A stretch of DNA of 64,000 nt, from the NCBI GenBank assembly GCA_905147135.1, contig LR990044.1:8374122-8438121 (forward strand). Direction: 5' to 3'. The DNA comes from Blastobasis lacticolella (Eukaryota > Arthropoda > Insecta > Lepidoptera > Blastobasidae). The notes below the pieces were generated by a model. It was not told the DNA's origin, searched no databases, and saw only the letters and a list, made by a program, of their open reading frames with translations. The translations under genes and the position numbers were made by a program. Positions 1 through 14,900 of the stretch are shown piece by piece (the first letter of the stretch is position 1; each line of letters opens with the position of its first letter).

Positions 1-3
1 CAC

Positions 4-300
4 CTAGTTGTAGGCATCGCAACAGTCTTCATTCGCCTTTTTTCCATATGGGCAGGCAGACACCACATTACTCCACTGGCAGATCTCTCGCTCTTCCATA
101 TTGAATAACCTTTTTATATGAACGTTAGTTTGGGATAGTCTTGACCTGACCTTTCCTGAATATATAATCGATTCGATCGCGATACGTATCCTACGTCTAG
201 GCCTTCCCCTTCTGACCATTCCATTCACTATACCATGATATATATTTTTTGTAAATCTTCTTTCTTTGATCCTCTGTATATGCCTAAACCTACAAAGCAT
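4..300 (-). mobile_element. Possible LINE-derived remnant
   Basis: An open stretch of about 98 codons contains a basic RGRPRRR-type motif of the kind found near the C-terminal tail of insect non-LTR retrotransposon proteins. No reverse transcriptase core is visible, and the frame runs towards the window edge. The assignment rests on this short motif only. Confidence 0.3.
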
Positions 301-2286
301 ATCCTGTCTCTATCCATGACATTTTTTCGTTCATCACCTTTCTTTGATCCTCTCTACACGCCTAAACTTGATAAGCATCTGCTCTTTCTATCCTAGCCAT
401 TTTTTTCGTTAATTTTCTTTATTTGATCCTCTCTAACTTAAACCTGCCATGCATTCGTTTCTCTTAGTCAGTATATCATCTTTCATCGTTACTCCAGGAC
501 GTTCCCTTATTACCTACACTGTTTCTTAATTTATCTTCTTAATAGGTAGGTAGATTACTCGACTGCAACCTTAAACAAATTTAAGGGGCAGGCCTAAGTT
601 CATCAGTAGTTGTGAAGTATATCACGATCTATGGAAAAGTCCAGGTTGGACGTAGGCAGGTTTAGGTAACACCGCAATTAAACGTTATCTCCATCTACGT
701 TTCTCTACTACGTCTGCACGTGTCAAACACTATAGAAGCATTATGCAGTTGTCTTACAGTTTGTATAAAGTATCAGTGGAGTGGCTTCACACAAACAAAG
801 TGTCAGTAAAGCGACTTCGTACCGAATCGCACCTACTGTGGACGACAAGTCGACATGGCAATCGCGGTATGAGGTATGCGCGGAAGGGGGGACGCCCCGC
901 ACACACGCACAACCCTCGGCTTAGTGCTGCACCGACCAGGTTCCTAATCGATGTCGATATTTCTTTTTACCATATGTCCGAATGAAACTTTTAGTGTACC
1001 CACTTTTGAAGTCGCTTAAGTTATGCTATTTTTGTGACAATGCACGGATTAGCTCCGCAAATTCGGTGCATTGTCGTTCGAAGACTTTACTTTCAAAGCT
1101 CATTCATTCAAAGTTCCAATTTATGAATGATCTGGCCGTTTCATTAAACGACTAATTTAAGTATCCGGCTGTGACATATATGTATATAATCTCCGATTAT
1201 TGATATACTAAGAATTTGGGGGACAACGAAACTAAACTTCCCGATGTCCCCCATTCGGGGGATAGCATTTGGTCAACAACGGGAAAGAACCAGTTTTTCG
1301 ATATCTGTCTGTTACCTGCACTGTGTCTAGGCTAAATATCAGCCAGATCAGCGAATTGCGTGCCTTAATTAAGTGTAATGAATTCGCGTAAGACGACAAC
1401 GGAGTCCGACCATTACCTACTATACGATAACAATCATTTTTATCGCAACAGCAAGTACTACAAAATCGAGTCATTTTATGAGAATTAAGATTACTACTAT
1501 TTGAGTGGTAAGTGCGGTTACAGTATCAATTATTAGAGGCATAGGGGTATTTAATTTATATCATAATTATTATGAATCAATATTTGAAGTCGAATAAAAC
1601 AGTTCCAAACTTATATTTTATTTTTACTTCCCTAGACTTTAAGCGTAAAGGCAGTTTACAATAACTTGTGTGGCCATTTTTCGTGGCCTTCATCATTATC
1701 TTAATTATTAATCATATTTGAGCATTACGCGAAAAACGAGGCATCGATCGTTTCGAAGCCTAAATGCAAGACGATGGAACGCATTTGAAAAATATTATTT
1801 ACTAGAAAATAAACCTTTACTGTAGTTATAAACATTAATTTATCATGTATTTCTTACCCTACCTATTTCATCTATTAGTCGAATATTCTTTTTCTATTTT
1901 GGAAACTTTGCTGCTAGAGACCCTGTTATGGTAGAAGCAACCTATTCGGACCAAAATGTTGAATTTCCCAGAACATGGAATTTATATAGTTTAGCAAAAT
2001 GTTAAATTCTTATATATGCAACCACAGTGAATGGCGAGTACTTTAGTACTTTAATATATATTGTGGCGACGGCTGTCGCGGTCTACGCCGACCACTATAG
2101 CGATATATAGCGGTGGTCTCTTATTAAATATGTAACCAGAGGCAATCAAAACTAATGTTACAAATATGGAAGTAATACTGTCTGAGACGTGTATTTAGAT
2201 ACCTAATGTTGTGGAATATGCTAGATACCTACCTACTTGATAAATATGAAATGGTTGGTACTAATGTGATAAGTATCTGAGTATTG
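301..2286. other. No gene recognised
   Basis: AT-rich sequence. I see no ORF with recognisable motifs, no splice-flanked coding block and no repeat matching others in the window. If the gene with exons at 2.9-22.7 kb continues left, this is probably intron. Confidence 0.5.
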
Positions 2287-2521
2287 ACGACCTGAGTGGT
2301 TCACTGGGTCAACATGCGGTTCTGGCACGCAGCGGTCCCAGGTTTGATTCTCGGCCAGAAATTGAATTTTAATTTCTGTTACAAGTCTGGGTGTTGTGTC
2401 GATAATAAGTTTGTATTTAAAATATATATAAGTATAAGTTATAGTTTATCAGTTTTCTGACACCGATAATACAAGCTTTGCTTACTTTGGGGCTAGATGG
2501 CGCTGTGTAAATTGTCTAAGG
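2287..2521 (+). mobile_element. SINE family B, near full length
   Basis: A tRNA-like head (CCTGAGTGGTTCA followed by a degenerate B box, GGTTTGATTC) is followed by AATTTTAATTTCTGTTAC and, at the 3' end, by AAGCTTTGCTTACTTTGGGG and CTAGATGGCGCTGTGTAAATT. The same modules recur near 5.5, 18.0, 27.0-27.3 and 34.3 kb, which defines a dispersed family. The head is too degenerate to be a tRNA gene. Confidence 0.75.
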
Positions 2522-2589
2522 ATTTTTTTAGTAGGCATATGGCGAAATCTGGCGAATGCTACTGCTCTACTTTTAGATTTATATGCGTC

Positions 2590-2880
2590 TACTATCACGA
2601 AATATGATGGCTACTACTATACTTAAATGACGCCGCTATCAGGAATGAAAGCTAGTGGTATGACTACTTAAATGACTCTGCTATCAGTGATGACGGCTAG
2701 TAGTATGACTACTTAAACGACGTCGCTATCAGGAATGAAGGCTAGCAGTATGACTACTTAAATGCCTCTGCTATCAGGAATGAAACCTAGTAGTGTGACT
2801 ACTTAAATTACGCTGTTATCATAACTACTTAAATGACGCTGCTATCATGACTGATGAAATGACGCTGCTATCAGGGATGG
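2590..2880. repeat. 45-bp minisatellite
   Basis: A unit of about 45 bp (GCTATCAGGAATGAA, CTAGTAGTATGACTACTTAAATGAC) repeats about four times with a diverged copy before it. It then decays into shortened units (GCTATCATGA, GCTATCAGGG). It ends about 30 bp from the donor of the coding exon at 2913-3023. Confidence 0.8.
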
Positions 2881-2912
2881 TGACGGTGGTCGTAACGTGT
2901 ATAGACTCTCAC

Positions 2913-5900
2913 CGGTGGTGTCCACATCGCCGCCCGTGGGCCACCAATTACCGTCGTCTGTCTCGTGGCCGCCACCGCGCAGGATGTGGTGGTGCTCGTC
3001 GTCGGACCCGTTCTCGTGGTTGTCTGAAAGTGGAGGGCATGAGGTTAAAAGCTGCTTTTCAATATTACGATGCAAGGATGCTCAAGACCGGGCGGAAGTT
3101 CACTAAGGTGGCAAACAAGCTTACGGCATGCCTGATGGTAAGCACGCACCGCAGTGTAAGGACGTTTGCAATACTAGGGGCATCACCCACGCGTTGCTGA
3201 CCCCGTAAAAATCTTTTGACCCCTTTCTTGAAGAACTCCATGTGTCCCATGGAGAAGAAAGTGTAGGGAAGCGAACAACGGCAGAAGCATTTATTGCTGG
3301 ATTGATTGAAGGATGATGATGGTGATTGAGAGTGTGCATTTGATACAGTGGGGTGATCAAAATTGAAAACCTTTCGACTCTACTTCTACTTATTTTCATA
3401 ATGAAACGGAACGTCCGTGGCCTTGTGGCTAAGGTATCCGACTCGTACGCGAGAGGTATCTACAACCTGTCCCGGTATCTTTAGACCATTAATTTTTTTT
3501 AGCAATTCGAGGATTGTCGCCATATTCATATTCATATTCATTTATTCGTAGTAATAATCATACATCGTCATTTAAATCAACGTCATAATAAAAGTAGTAG
3601 TAAATTAAAAATTATTTCCAATGACATATCGTTCAACGTTATTTGGGTTACTTTAATTGACCATAATCTTTTTTCGCACAACGATTCTAGAATTGTCGCC
3701 ATAGTAAAAGTCGTAGAAAATGTAAAATCCTTTCCAATGACATATTGTTTAACGTTATTGGTCGTATAGGCTGGGGTCCATATATTTCTGCCGGTCCTCT
3801 TTTACACCTTACTAATGGCGAGCTCGTTGCGTTGCTAAAGTTGCTTAAGCCTCAACGTACGAAACCTGTACCTACCTGTGTATAGCCTTTCATAAAATAT
3901 AAGATAAGTATTACATTAATATGGAACTGCCTTTAGGTAATACATATCATCATCATATTAGATCATCGTGGTATACATTTCTAACCGTGATCGAACCATC
4001 CATTTAATGCAATTAGTTCCATAAAGATTCTAGCTAATCGATAATATACTAGTTATTATGCAATTCGCATATAATAGAGGGTATTATAAATAGGTGTCTG
4101 TTTATCACACGAGGCGTAGTCGAGTTCACTCACCCTCCATCCACAGATAATGGCACAGTTCGGTATTCAGCCAATTAAATGCGCCAGACCAGAAATTAAA
4201 AAATAAAAATGTTGTATAGTAATTAAAATAGTATGGAAAATGTTGTATCTTAAAATAACTTTTTTAATTTTATATATTGTCGTGTAAAAAGTTCATTCAT
4301 GACTGTTTTCGAGTATGTAATTGGACGCCACTGATGGTGTTAGGCCTCCCTCAGAGATCTCCACAAAGGCCGGTCCTGTGCCTTCCGCGTCCAGCTGGGA
4401 CCTGCGAACTTTACCAGTTCGTCGGTCCACCTTGTAGGAGGCCTACTCACGCTGTTAACGAATTATTTACTTACTATGTACGAGATAAGTTTAGTACAGA
4501 ATCAAGCTGACGAGAAGCATACAAGGCCAGAGATGACTTGTCTATTAAACAAATGATGTCACAAACTGGTTGCTGTGCTGGTTTATTAATATTCACTCCA
4601 AGTGTTTAGCTATGCCTCGCATGCCTATTGAGGAATGCCTATAAAACAACACTTTGTTAAGTGATTACTCGTGCAAATATCTGATTGGGGTAGTAATCGT
4701 TGTAGTATCTACTATACGCGATGCATCTATCCATATATTATCCTATATTTATGTACCTATCATGTCTTTCTTTATGCAATAAAGTGTTCATTCATTCATT
4801 CATTCCATATACAGGCTGACCTCAAATTGAAAATAGAAAAGGGTACCATATGCATGTGCTAGTGTTAACAAACAACTTTTACTTTGGCACCAACTCTCAA
4901 ATCTCTGGTTCATACATTTTGGCCGAATTCGTTTTCAATTTTGTATGAAACAGCTGATTTTTATTTCATGATTTCTTTTTCTGTTTAGTGCTGTAGAGGT
5001 TGTATAATACAACTTAAATTAATACCTAATAATACAACTTTCGATTTTCTAAAATCAGTTTAAAATGGTAATTCAGATATCCGATAACATTAAATTAGGT
5101 ATAGTACCCTCGGGAACACGGACATAACGGAAAAATCAAGGGAAAAAGCTAGTATCTAATCGGAGAGAGCGTATTGGAGCGAAATATTTATATGTTCGGT
5201 GGGCTGGAAATATTTTCATAAAATTTTGTACACACGTAGAAAACTAAATGCTGAAATGATACTTTTTATCGAATTTGCGATGTCGTAGGTCTGTCATAGA
5301 TAATATTTGTTGTTTACGCATGTTTATCACAACCACGAATGCCACAATTGACCACATCCTCATTAAAAATAACGATAACCTATTTCGATGATATTTGCGA
5401 CATTTTATTAATATAAATTGTTACTTATATTATTAAAATGTCGCCTTTACTTATAATCTAACAGCCTGTGTGCTTCAGTTGGTTAACATGCTGGTCGCCA
5501 CGCAGACGTCCCGGGTTCGATTCCCGGCCGAGCAGAAATTGAAATGATGAATTTAAATTTTTTGTCACTTGGATGGTAGCTTTTAATTTCTTCTGATCTA
5601 TTTTCGATCCATCTCTGAATCTTAGCTTTTTTATGTAATACGGCAGACAAGCAGGCCACCTAAGGAAAAATGGTCACCACCGCCTATGGACATCAGCAAC
5701 ACCAGGGGCGCTACAATTGCGTTGCCCACCTCTAAGGAGACCTCTAATATAACTCTTGAATGATCCCATGTCATAGTGCAAAGGAAACACTGTGGCTGGG
5801 AGCTCATTCCACATCCGAATCGTACGAGCGAGAAACGATATTTTGAATCATCGCGTGGACACCACTACAGGGTTTAATATCTTACCATCATCGTTTCCGT

Positions 5901-8900
5901 TGTGCCCATTTTCGTTCGGTTTGCTGTCGCCTTCCAGGAGGCCGTCATCTATTCCAGGGTAAGGCGCGCCGGCCGTCGGCGACGCGGGCTCGTCGTCGAG
6001 GTCGTCTACTTCTGGACCTGGAAATGGTAGAGGAATGGTCTTAACGGCTGTTTCACTACTTGCAGGTAAAGTTCCAAAGAGTCAATGCAGATCCTTCTTT
6101 AAACATTTATTTATTTATTTAAGAATGAAATAACTTTTTCACAGTTTATTGTTTACAAGATAAAACATACCCGTTATGTTACAGAAGTATAAGACACAAC
6201 AGACACTGCATATCTCTAGTAAGAAATGTCTTCCAGCAGGCCTACATAATTCAATGGGATCAAATACAGATTATATAATAATATAGAATCAAATGAGAAA
6301 ATTTGATGTTTGGACGTTTGTTACTTCTTCACGCAAAAAGTACTGAACGGATTTTTATAAAATTTGGCAAAATATCATAGCCCAAAATAGCGCATAGGCC
6401 ATACTTTATACCCAAATTCAATGTGGTTCCCGCGGGAACGAGAATCGAATTCTACGCAGACGAAGTCAGGGGCAAAACCTAGTAATTCTATGGTATCAGA
6501 TTATTGCTTCACGATTATCCACGATCTGATATCCGTATCTGGCGGATAAAGTGTTAAACTGACTGTTAAATTACCAGACACTTTAACTGCCAGATGTCAA
6601 TATCATAGAGTGATACAACAAAAATCAGGGCCACAATCTGTACCACAATCTAGTAGTAAGTGGTCATCTTGGCGTTAATATCCCAGTTATGCTCTCACGC
6701 ACGAGGGCCCGGGGTCCGCCCTGATCATGATCCAGGATTTAGTAGAGCGTAATTACAGTGGAGCGACTGCTATCTCACCTCCGTGAACGTGATCGAGGAG
6801 GACCTGACCAGATTAGATCATAGTTACACATTGAATGTGCAGGTTTCATCACGATGTTTTCCATCACCATAAGAGCATTGGTTAGTATTCAACTAATGTA
6901 CATAACTCAGAAAAGCATAATTGGTACATGGCGGCGGTAGGATTCGAACCCGGTATCTCGCCCATCGGCCACCGAAGCTCTCCGACCATTTAGTAGTAAG
7001 TACTTATTATAAAAATATGTTCTTCAAAATATTCAAGCGTTTTACCAGCTAAAGGAGGCTTTGGCTTCTCTTTATCAGGCTCCAACAGGGGCTGGCTGGG
7101 CGCCGGCTCCGCGCCGTCGTGGGTTCCGTGACCGTTGTGGTTGTGCTGGGAAAGACGGATGAAGATTTAAATTCACGAAGGAAGGCGAGGGTAACAGAAT
7201 TCGTATTGTATTTGACATTGTAATTTGTATTTTAATTGACATTGATATATTGACATTGCATTTTGTATTTAATCTGTTATTGTAACTAATTTTGTGAATG
7301 AATTTATTAATGTTCTTATTTTATGGGCTACCATAAGCATGAAATAAATTATTTTTAATTTAATTTAAATTTAAAAAAAGCAAGATACAGCTACCTGCAA
7401 CAAGAACTACTTTTACATGGGGCCAATTGCTGGGACAATCCACAAGGTGAGCCATTCGAAAGAACAATGCGAATCTTATCAAATGTAATCTAATGCATTG
7501 GTCTGTCTCTACTTGCGATACCAATATTAGACTGTACCAGAAGTTAGCACCCTGTCCCGAAGACGCATAAACGGCTAGCGGCGCTCTACCATTTTTAACC
7601 TAAGACGAAAAAAGAGGGGTGTTATAAGTTTGACGTGTGTATCTGTGGCTCTGCATATCTGTAGCTCGTATATGTTTGGGGATGTGTGTCTGTCTGTGGC
7701 ATCGGACCTCCTCAATGGGTGGACTGTTTTTGATGCGATTTCCTCTATTTTTAAACCAGTTTAGTCGAGCTGGTTCTTAGCTTTATTTTAATAAAATCGG
7801 TTTAGTAGTTTAGAAAATATTTAATTAAATGTGGCCGAGGTTTCCGACTTTTTGTCGATAAGGTTATTTTACATGTCACTGTCGGTCAGTACGTCATTCA
7901 CAATAGCTAATTGTAAACCATGGGCCTTTGATAAATACAGACAAAGGATTACCTACACGCAGTAGGTAGCAAACGCTACAAGGCCACAAATTGGTCGCAG
8001 CAGTGATGGCGGCGGTGCGTAAAGCGGTTTAGCTGACACATTTCTTTCGGTGAAGTAATTATAGCAGCTGTTGCTGCCTAAATAAAATTAGGGCATAGTA
8101 TATGCCTCTGCGTAAAGTTCGTAATGTGATGCATAGCACGCCGTTAATTTTTTACCCCGATGAAGACAGAGAGGTGTTACAAGTTGAATGTGTAGGTATC
8201 TGTAGCTCTGTGTATGTGTGGAGGTGGGTGTCTGTTTGTCATCGTAGCTCCGGACCAATTTCGATGAAGATTTCTATATCTAAATCGACTTTGTGGTTCA
8301 TTTTATTATTTTTGTTTCAGTTACCACCAGGTGAGGTGGCGGTAAAATGCCAGGATAGTCCGATTATTGAAGAGAAATACATTTTATCTAGACACCAATA
8401 AGTCCTAGCATTAGATAATGTATTTGTTAAACCTGGTATCTATCGCAGAACCGTTGAAAGAACTAAGTGCAGACCACTTTTTTATCACAAAGATGGTAAA
8501 CAAGCTTACGGCCTGCCTGATGGTAAGCAGTCACCACAGCCTATTGACGTTTGCAATACCAGGGAATCACCCACGCGTTGCCGACCCCGTGAAATAACAA
8601 TTGATATAGTGTGGTAATTTTTAAAAGTACACATGAGTAAATGAAATGGGAACACTGAAAAACCCTGCTTGGAAATACTGTTCTAGCGATGACTCAACAA
8701 TTTATGATACATTACTTAAATCACCTAACGGACAGAAAAACGTCAAAAAAGACAGACCAAGTACACCAGTATTATTCATCTAGGCGTTAATGTCCCGGTT
8801 GTACTTTCGCGCACTAGGGCCCGGGGTCCGCTTTGACCATGATCAATAGTGATCATGATGTTGATTTCCCTCACCGTAAGAGCATGGGTTAGTATCACAT

Positions 8901-11900
8901 GGCCGCAGTGGCCACTCTCGCTTACAAGTAGAATACCTAAACTACTCGTCCACGGTTCTTCCGACGCCGACGAGCCAAATCCTCCATAAGTGATTAATTC
9001 TAAATTAAGGCCAAGTTCCAATTATTACGGTTTATCTGTCCGTGAGTCCATTGTCTCATTACCGTTCAACCTTGGCAGTTTAACATTGACCTCGACCCTT
9101 AAAGCTGATGTGTTGGGCCCTACAATGTTATCGCTTAATGAGTGCATTAAAGGACAATATTTAAATATGTTTGTATTAAGATGGATACGTGTATTATATT
9201 TATGTACTGTAGGTACAAAGTAGGCAACCTAAACTGCCACGGAAACTTCTGTCAAAGTACGTAAGTATCAGGCACATAAACACAATTTATTTATTTTATT
9301 TTTTCATTTATTTCAGGCCAACTGAGGCCCATATTTATAAATACACAAACAACATAAAAACAAAATAAACTGATACAAAATACAGACAAAGATAAAACCT
9401 ATACCAACATACAAATTATTATAAATTGTAAACTAATATATAAAAATATAATTTATTGATATCTTAAAACCTAACTGGCACTTAATGTCGTTCGGCGGCA
9501 CCGGAAATTCTGGGTCGTCCGCGGAATCGCCGGTACACCACACCCTTCGGCCAATAATTTTCCCTCATGAAGAAATCCAAATTTGCGATGGGAACCAATC
9601 GCAATTTATGGGGGTCATCAGCCTAAACTAGTTCACTGCTGGACATGGGCTCCCCAATGAGCGCCAAAGCACACTGTTGTATCCAGCATCCACCCAGCCT
9701 TTTGCAAAAGCGGGACTAGCTAGATCAAAATGTACAGATCAATGGTAATCGAACGATTCTCACGAAACTTCCTGCGTCGTACGACCGCGCTATGGAATGA
9801 TCTTCCTGCAGTGGTGTTTCCAGACCATTACGACATCGAAACATTCAAGAAACGCACCAATCAAAGGCCGCCATCGCATTAGCATTACAGATGTCTATGG
9901 GCGGCGGTGATCATTTACCATAAGGTGACCTGCTTGGTCGTTTACCTCAGTCACATGTCAGTTACAAAAAAAGATATAAAAGAAAATATTGTTCGTAACA
10001 CCATGCTACTGGTAGGTACTTGATTATTGATAATTTTAATATATTTGATCTACTAAACTGAAATGAAATCATAGAATGATTGAGTCTTTGTTATTTGAAA
10101 AAATGTATTGAAATTATAATTAAATTTGACTTAATTCAATTCAATTGAATTCAACTTTATTTCAGACACATCTGTCCATAATGTACAAAAATAAAAATAA
10201 ATACAATGAAAAACTTAAATCTAAACGTCTAGTAGCTTGGTTCAGCAAAGAGCACTACTCTATATACTACCCCTTACTGAACAAAGCTGGCCTAGATCCC
10301 ATATGGACATCGTTCCAGTGTCTAACAATAGGAAACTGTAGTCTGTCCGCGATAGAGTTCAGGAGACTACTGGCTCTGCCTAGCACTCGCCCCAGCAGGG
10401 CTGTGCGCTTGCGCACAATGGCGTTGAAGCTGTCCACTTTTGTGTCAGCCCTAGCAGTATCCTGTACGCGTCGTTGTACTAGACGCGTAGCGCCCTGAAT
10501 GCCCTCTGCGAGGATAGACCACACTCTAATCTGTAACCGTCAGAGTAAGGCCCACCCCACTTTACTTGGTTGTTCTGATTACCGTACCAATATCTCAACA
10601 ACTGGACTATATCCGGCGGAGAACTAGTATTTTCCTTCAATTTCCGCCAAAGCACCTCATAAGAAACTAAATGGAATGCCTTTGACAAGTCCAAGAAACA
10701 TGCGTAAATTGGCGTACGCCTTTGTGTGTAGTAATTGACTTAGCAGTTGGATTAACTTTAATGGTGACTTTTTTCTTAGTTAGCTAGCAATAATAATCGG
10801 CACTTAAATAGGCAACTATGTCTAGGCAAAGGTCATTTATGTAATTATGTAGGGAATTTTCCTTCTATTTAAACGTAAACAACAAGTTTCCGGCTACACG
10901 ACGCGTCTGTCTCTATTTATAATTTCATTACTACGCGGTCATTGGCACCGTATTACGGTAAGACTTGCCAAATACCAGTTTCCTAACAGCCGTATCTTCC
11001 TTTGATATTGTGGAGAAATGGCTATAATTGCAAGGTAGATTGTCTCTAACTAAAATAACATCTCTACAGTGCCACAAACTTATCTGTCCCGGTGACAGGT
11101 GTTTTTGGCATTGACTTGTCAGTTCAAATATATTTTTTATATAACACACGCAGTGACAAACGAGCAGAGAACCCACCTGATGGTAAGTTGTAACTGTCGC
11201 CCATAACATCTGCGAATCGTGTAGGTTGTTAGCAACAAAAATGCACACCCGCAGGTGCGTTGTCACTGTGAGGACTAAGAAGAAATTCCTCATGCTTGTA
11301 ATTGTGCTGGCTACCTTATCCAATAAACCACTAAAAATTAAGTGCTGTCATTTTTAAACAGTTCCACTTTTGGCCACCGGGTCAGATATGTTTGTGGCAC
11401 TATACATAACGCAAAACATCTAAAAAGAAAGTAGGAAAGCGCTAAGATGATAATATATTATTCAACTTGGCATTAATGTCTCGTTTGTGCTCTCGCGCAC
11501 TAGGGCCCGAGGTCCGTCTTGAACATATTATGATCCAGGATATGGCAGATCAGATAATTGATAATGATAATAACGCAAAACATCGAACATTAACTGATTT
11601 CCATTCCATTAACAAGAAATGATAACCTGTCCAATTAAATATATCTGGGAAGATATGCAAATTATTTGTTTTCTTTAGTTTATTAGCTCAACGATGTTTC
11701 TTATCAATGAGGCGTCTCGCCGACGCAGTACGCATGCTATTTTAGAAGACGTTAATAAATCAGCACACGTTATTTACTCGTACTTTAAGCATAATACAAT
11801 TCAACTACCTACCTAATTTAATTCAGACTTACATACATTGTTCATATCTCTGCAACTTAACACTACAAGTTAATATTTAAAAAATTTGCAGATGATACTT

Positions 11901-14900
11901 GTATGCACCTTTTTGGATATAGATTTACAATTTTAGAATTTGATAATAGTTGTAGCATAATAGACAGAACAGCTCTACCTTCATACGTTTTAAGAGTTTC
12001 GTGGTTGTATCGTGTGGTGGTAATTATAATATATAATATCGACCTAAAACTATACTAACCGTGGTAATAAACCCAATAGCATGTGCGTTGAAAGTATAGC
12101 TCTACCTTTGCCAAAATGGCTCACCTCTACAATTACGCTAAAACCAACGAGAGGAAATAGAAATAATGGTAGTTGAGCAGATTGGGCTAAATAACAAGTA
12201 GTGATGAAATAATAGGCATTGGATCACCGGTATCAATACAGTTTTTGTGTAGCAAGACCTCGGTTCTGATTATGATAAACAGTTGAGTCAACTGGCTGCC
12301 GTGTGGGCAGAGGTTTTTAACCCGATTAGCCTTGAAATTGACAATGATTACTTTGCGTTAACGTAACGTGATTTCGTACATTTACATAATATTAGGCAAG
12401 TACATGTGAGTAAGTACTCTACCAAAGCGTTAGAGGTCTAATGGTTAAAGGGTCCGCCTCGTACTCCGAGGTACCGCGATAGAACCCCAGTGCCGCACTG
12501 TACCAGTGACTCTTTTCTGAGTTATGAGCATTAGTTGAACACTAACCGATGCTCTTACGGTGAGGGAAAACATCGTCATGAAACCTGCATATTCAGGTGA
12601 CTGAATGTGTAACCATGATCCAATCTGTTTAGGTTCTTCTATTAACAAGTTCACGGAGATCAGTTAGCGGGCGATTAACTGTAATTACCTGATCTGCCAA
12701 ATCCTGGATCATATTCAAGGCGGACCCTCTCGCGCGCGAGTGCACGACTGGGACATTAACGCCAAGATAACCACCATATATCACCGATTTGACACAGTTG
12801 ACATAGAGTTTTAGGCTACGTAAGATGGCTCCGAAAGGAGAATAAATCCTATATTAATGTACTAATAATAGCATATATTCGGTGAATTTGGTTCCCAACT
12901 AGCTTTCTCGACTGGTTAAATATTTGCTCCAAGTCGGCAGATGTACAAAACAGCACCCACTTCATCCTCTGACGAGTGTTGACAACAATCATTCTTAGTG
13001 ACAAACCAGCTGACACTCTCGCAGACCTGAAAATCATCATGTTGAGTGTATTACAATTTAGTAAGACTATGGAGTGTATGTAAATAATGCTATTTTCGCA
13101 GAAGGCAAAAAAAAATATGAAGGATGATTATGGCCAGCAGTTGGCTATTGTGATGTAGGCTACTTAGTACTTATACTTACATTGGTAGACGAGGCAAAGT
13201 TATCGGTAAGGCACACAACCAAAGACAGCCTAATCGTGGCGTTTTTATTCTGATCTGGTAAAAGTGCCTCGTGATTCACAGTGATTCTGACGGAACGATT
13301 TTGTTAATGAAGGTAAGGTAGATTATGACACCTATCTTATAATTACGATAAAATACTTATTATTTTAAAGGTACATATAATATTTTAAAATACATTTGGA
13401 AGGGACTGAGCCGTCACCAAGGCTGACTAAGTTAATCTGTCTTCATTGATACAATACCGTAGAACAGTAATTGTGTAAATTCGAGTTGACGTCTTAAATA
13501 GAAGCATGACTAATCATTATACCACGCTGTTCTCAAGGTTTAAGCGCGCAAGCATGGCAAGTTAAGTGACTGACCATTTTTAAACTGAGAAACAGTACTC
13601 TACATGATAGAGACTGGACGCTCTACATATACCGATTATAATTTTTTGACGTGAGGGGTAAAAATAGGTAAAACACCATATTCTATACTAAGATTAAATG
13701 TATAGAGGAAAGATTGATTGTTTGTCGGTTTTATTGTTAGTAATGAATAAACTCAAAATCTACTTAACTGATTTTAAAAATTCTTATTAGCAACAAATTA
13801 CAGTTCAATAGCAAAATTGCAATAATATAACCTAAGGTATAATTCGCGTATATTTTCAGAACAACTGCACCAATTTAACTAATTCTTTTTTTTTGTTTTT
13901 GTTATTGTCAGGGCAAGGATTGTATGTAATAAAAAAGGGTAGGTAAGGGCAGGGCAAGTGTAGGGTAGGCGTTTTGGGTTTTAATTCTAGTACTTTTATG
14001 TTTGATTTTAAATATAAATATGACTTCAAAACTTCTTTCATGTTATTCAATACCAGTAACGTCATTTTATTTTCATTTACTGTGATAATATAGTTCAAGC
14101 CGTCGAGAGAAGTCATGCAACTATTGTAAAAACTTTATAATGCTTGAAGGAAATGTTCAAATATTCTTGTGCTCGTAATTCGATAATTACATCAACTAAA
14201 TAATCTTCTGCCATGATGGCCAATCTATACATAATATAAAACAAAGGCACGATTTTAATGGGTGCTTCGACAAAAGTTAGAGTGATTAAAGAGGAATGTT
14301 TATAAGCAAGAACAAAGGCTAGGTAGGTACTACTTAGATTTATCTATTATATAGTAAAGCTAAGCTACTCTATAAGTATATTTTTTCTGCATTTGTGGCA
14401 TTTACACATCTCCTTAATAAGGAATTCTGAATGCTGATAGTGAAAAGTGTGCACACTTGTAAACTTGTAGAGTAGGTACACGCAAGATATGTCTGATGCG
14501 AGATGGCGGCCCATCATTGTTTTTGTTAGGAGTCGCTCTTCTTGGCTGTCTGTCAAATTTAGTTCCATTTTCAGTCGCGAGCGAAGTTATCTCGCCCGCT
14601 CTTTATTTTTTTTTATTTATATGCAATTCGCTCATTCGGTTCTGACTGACAGTATGGTCGGTATGCGCGCTACTTCAGGGTAAAAGTTAAGTTTCCTCTA
14701 TGAATACCGGCATCGGTTTTCAATGACAAAATAACACTAACGCATAAGTAATTTAAAAATTATAAAATATTTTAATTATAGTTCATTAGACTTTACAAAT
14801 CGGTCGGCAATTAATAATTTGAAAATAATTTGAATCAGTACGCAAATGACGGCGGGTTACTTTCATTCATTAGAGATAATTATTTTAACAAAAGGTAATC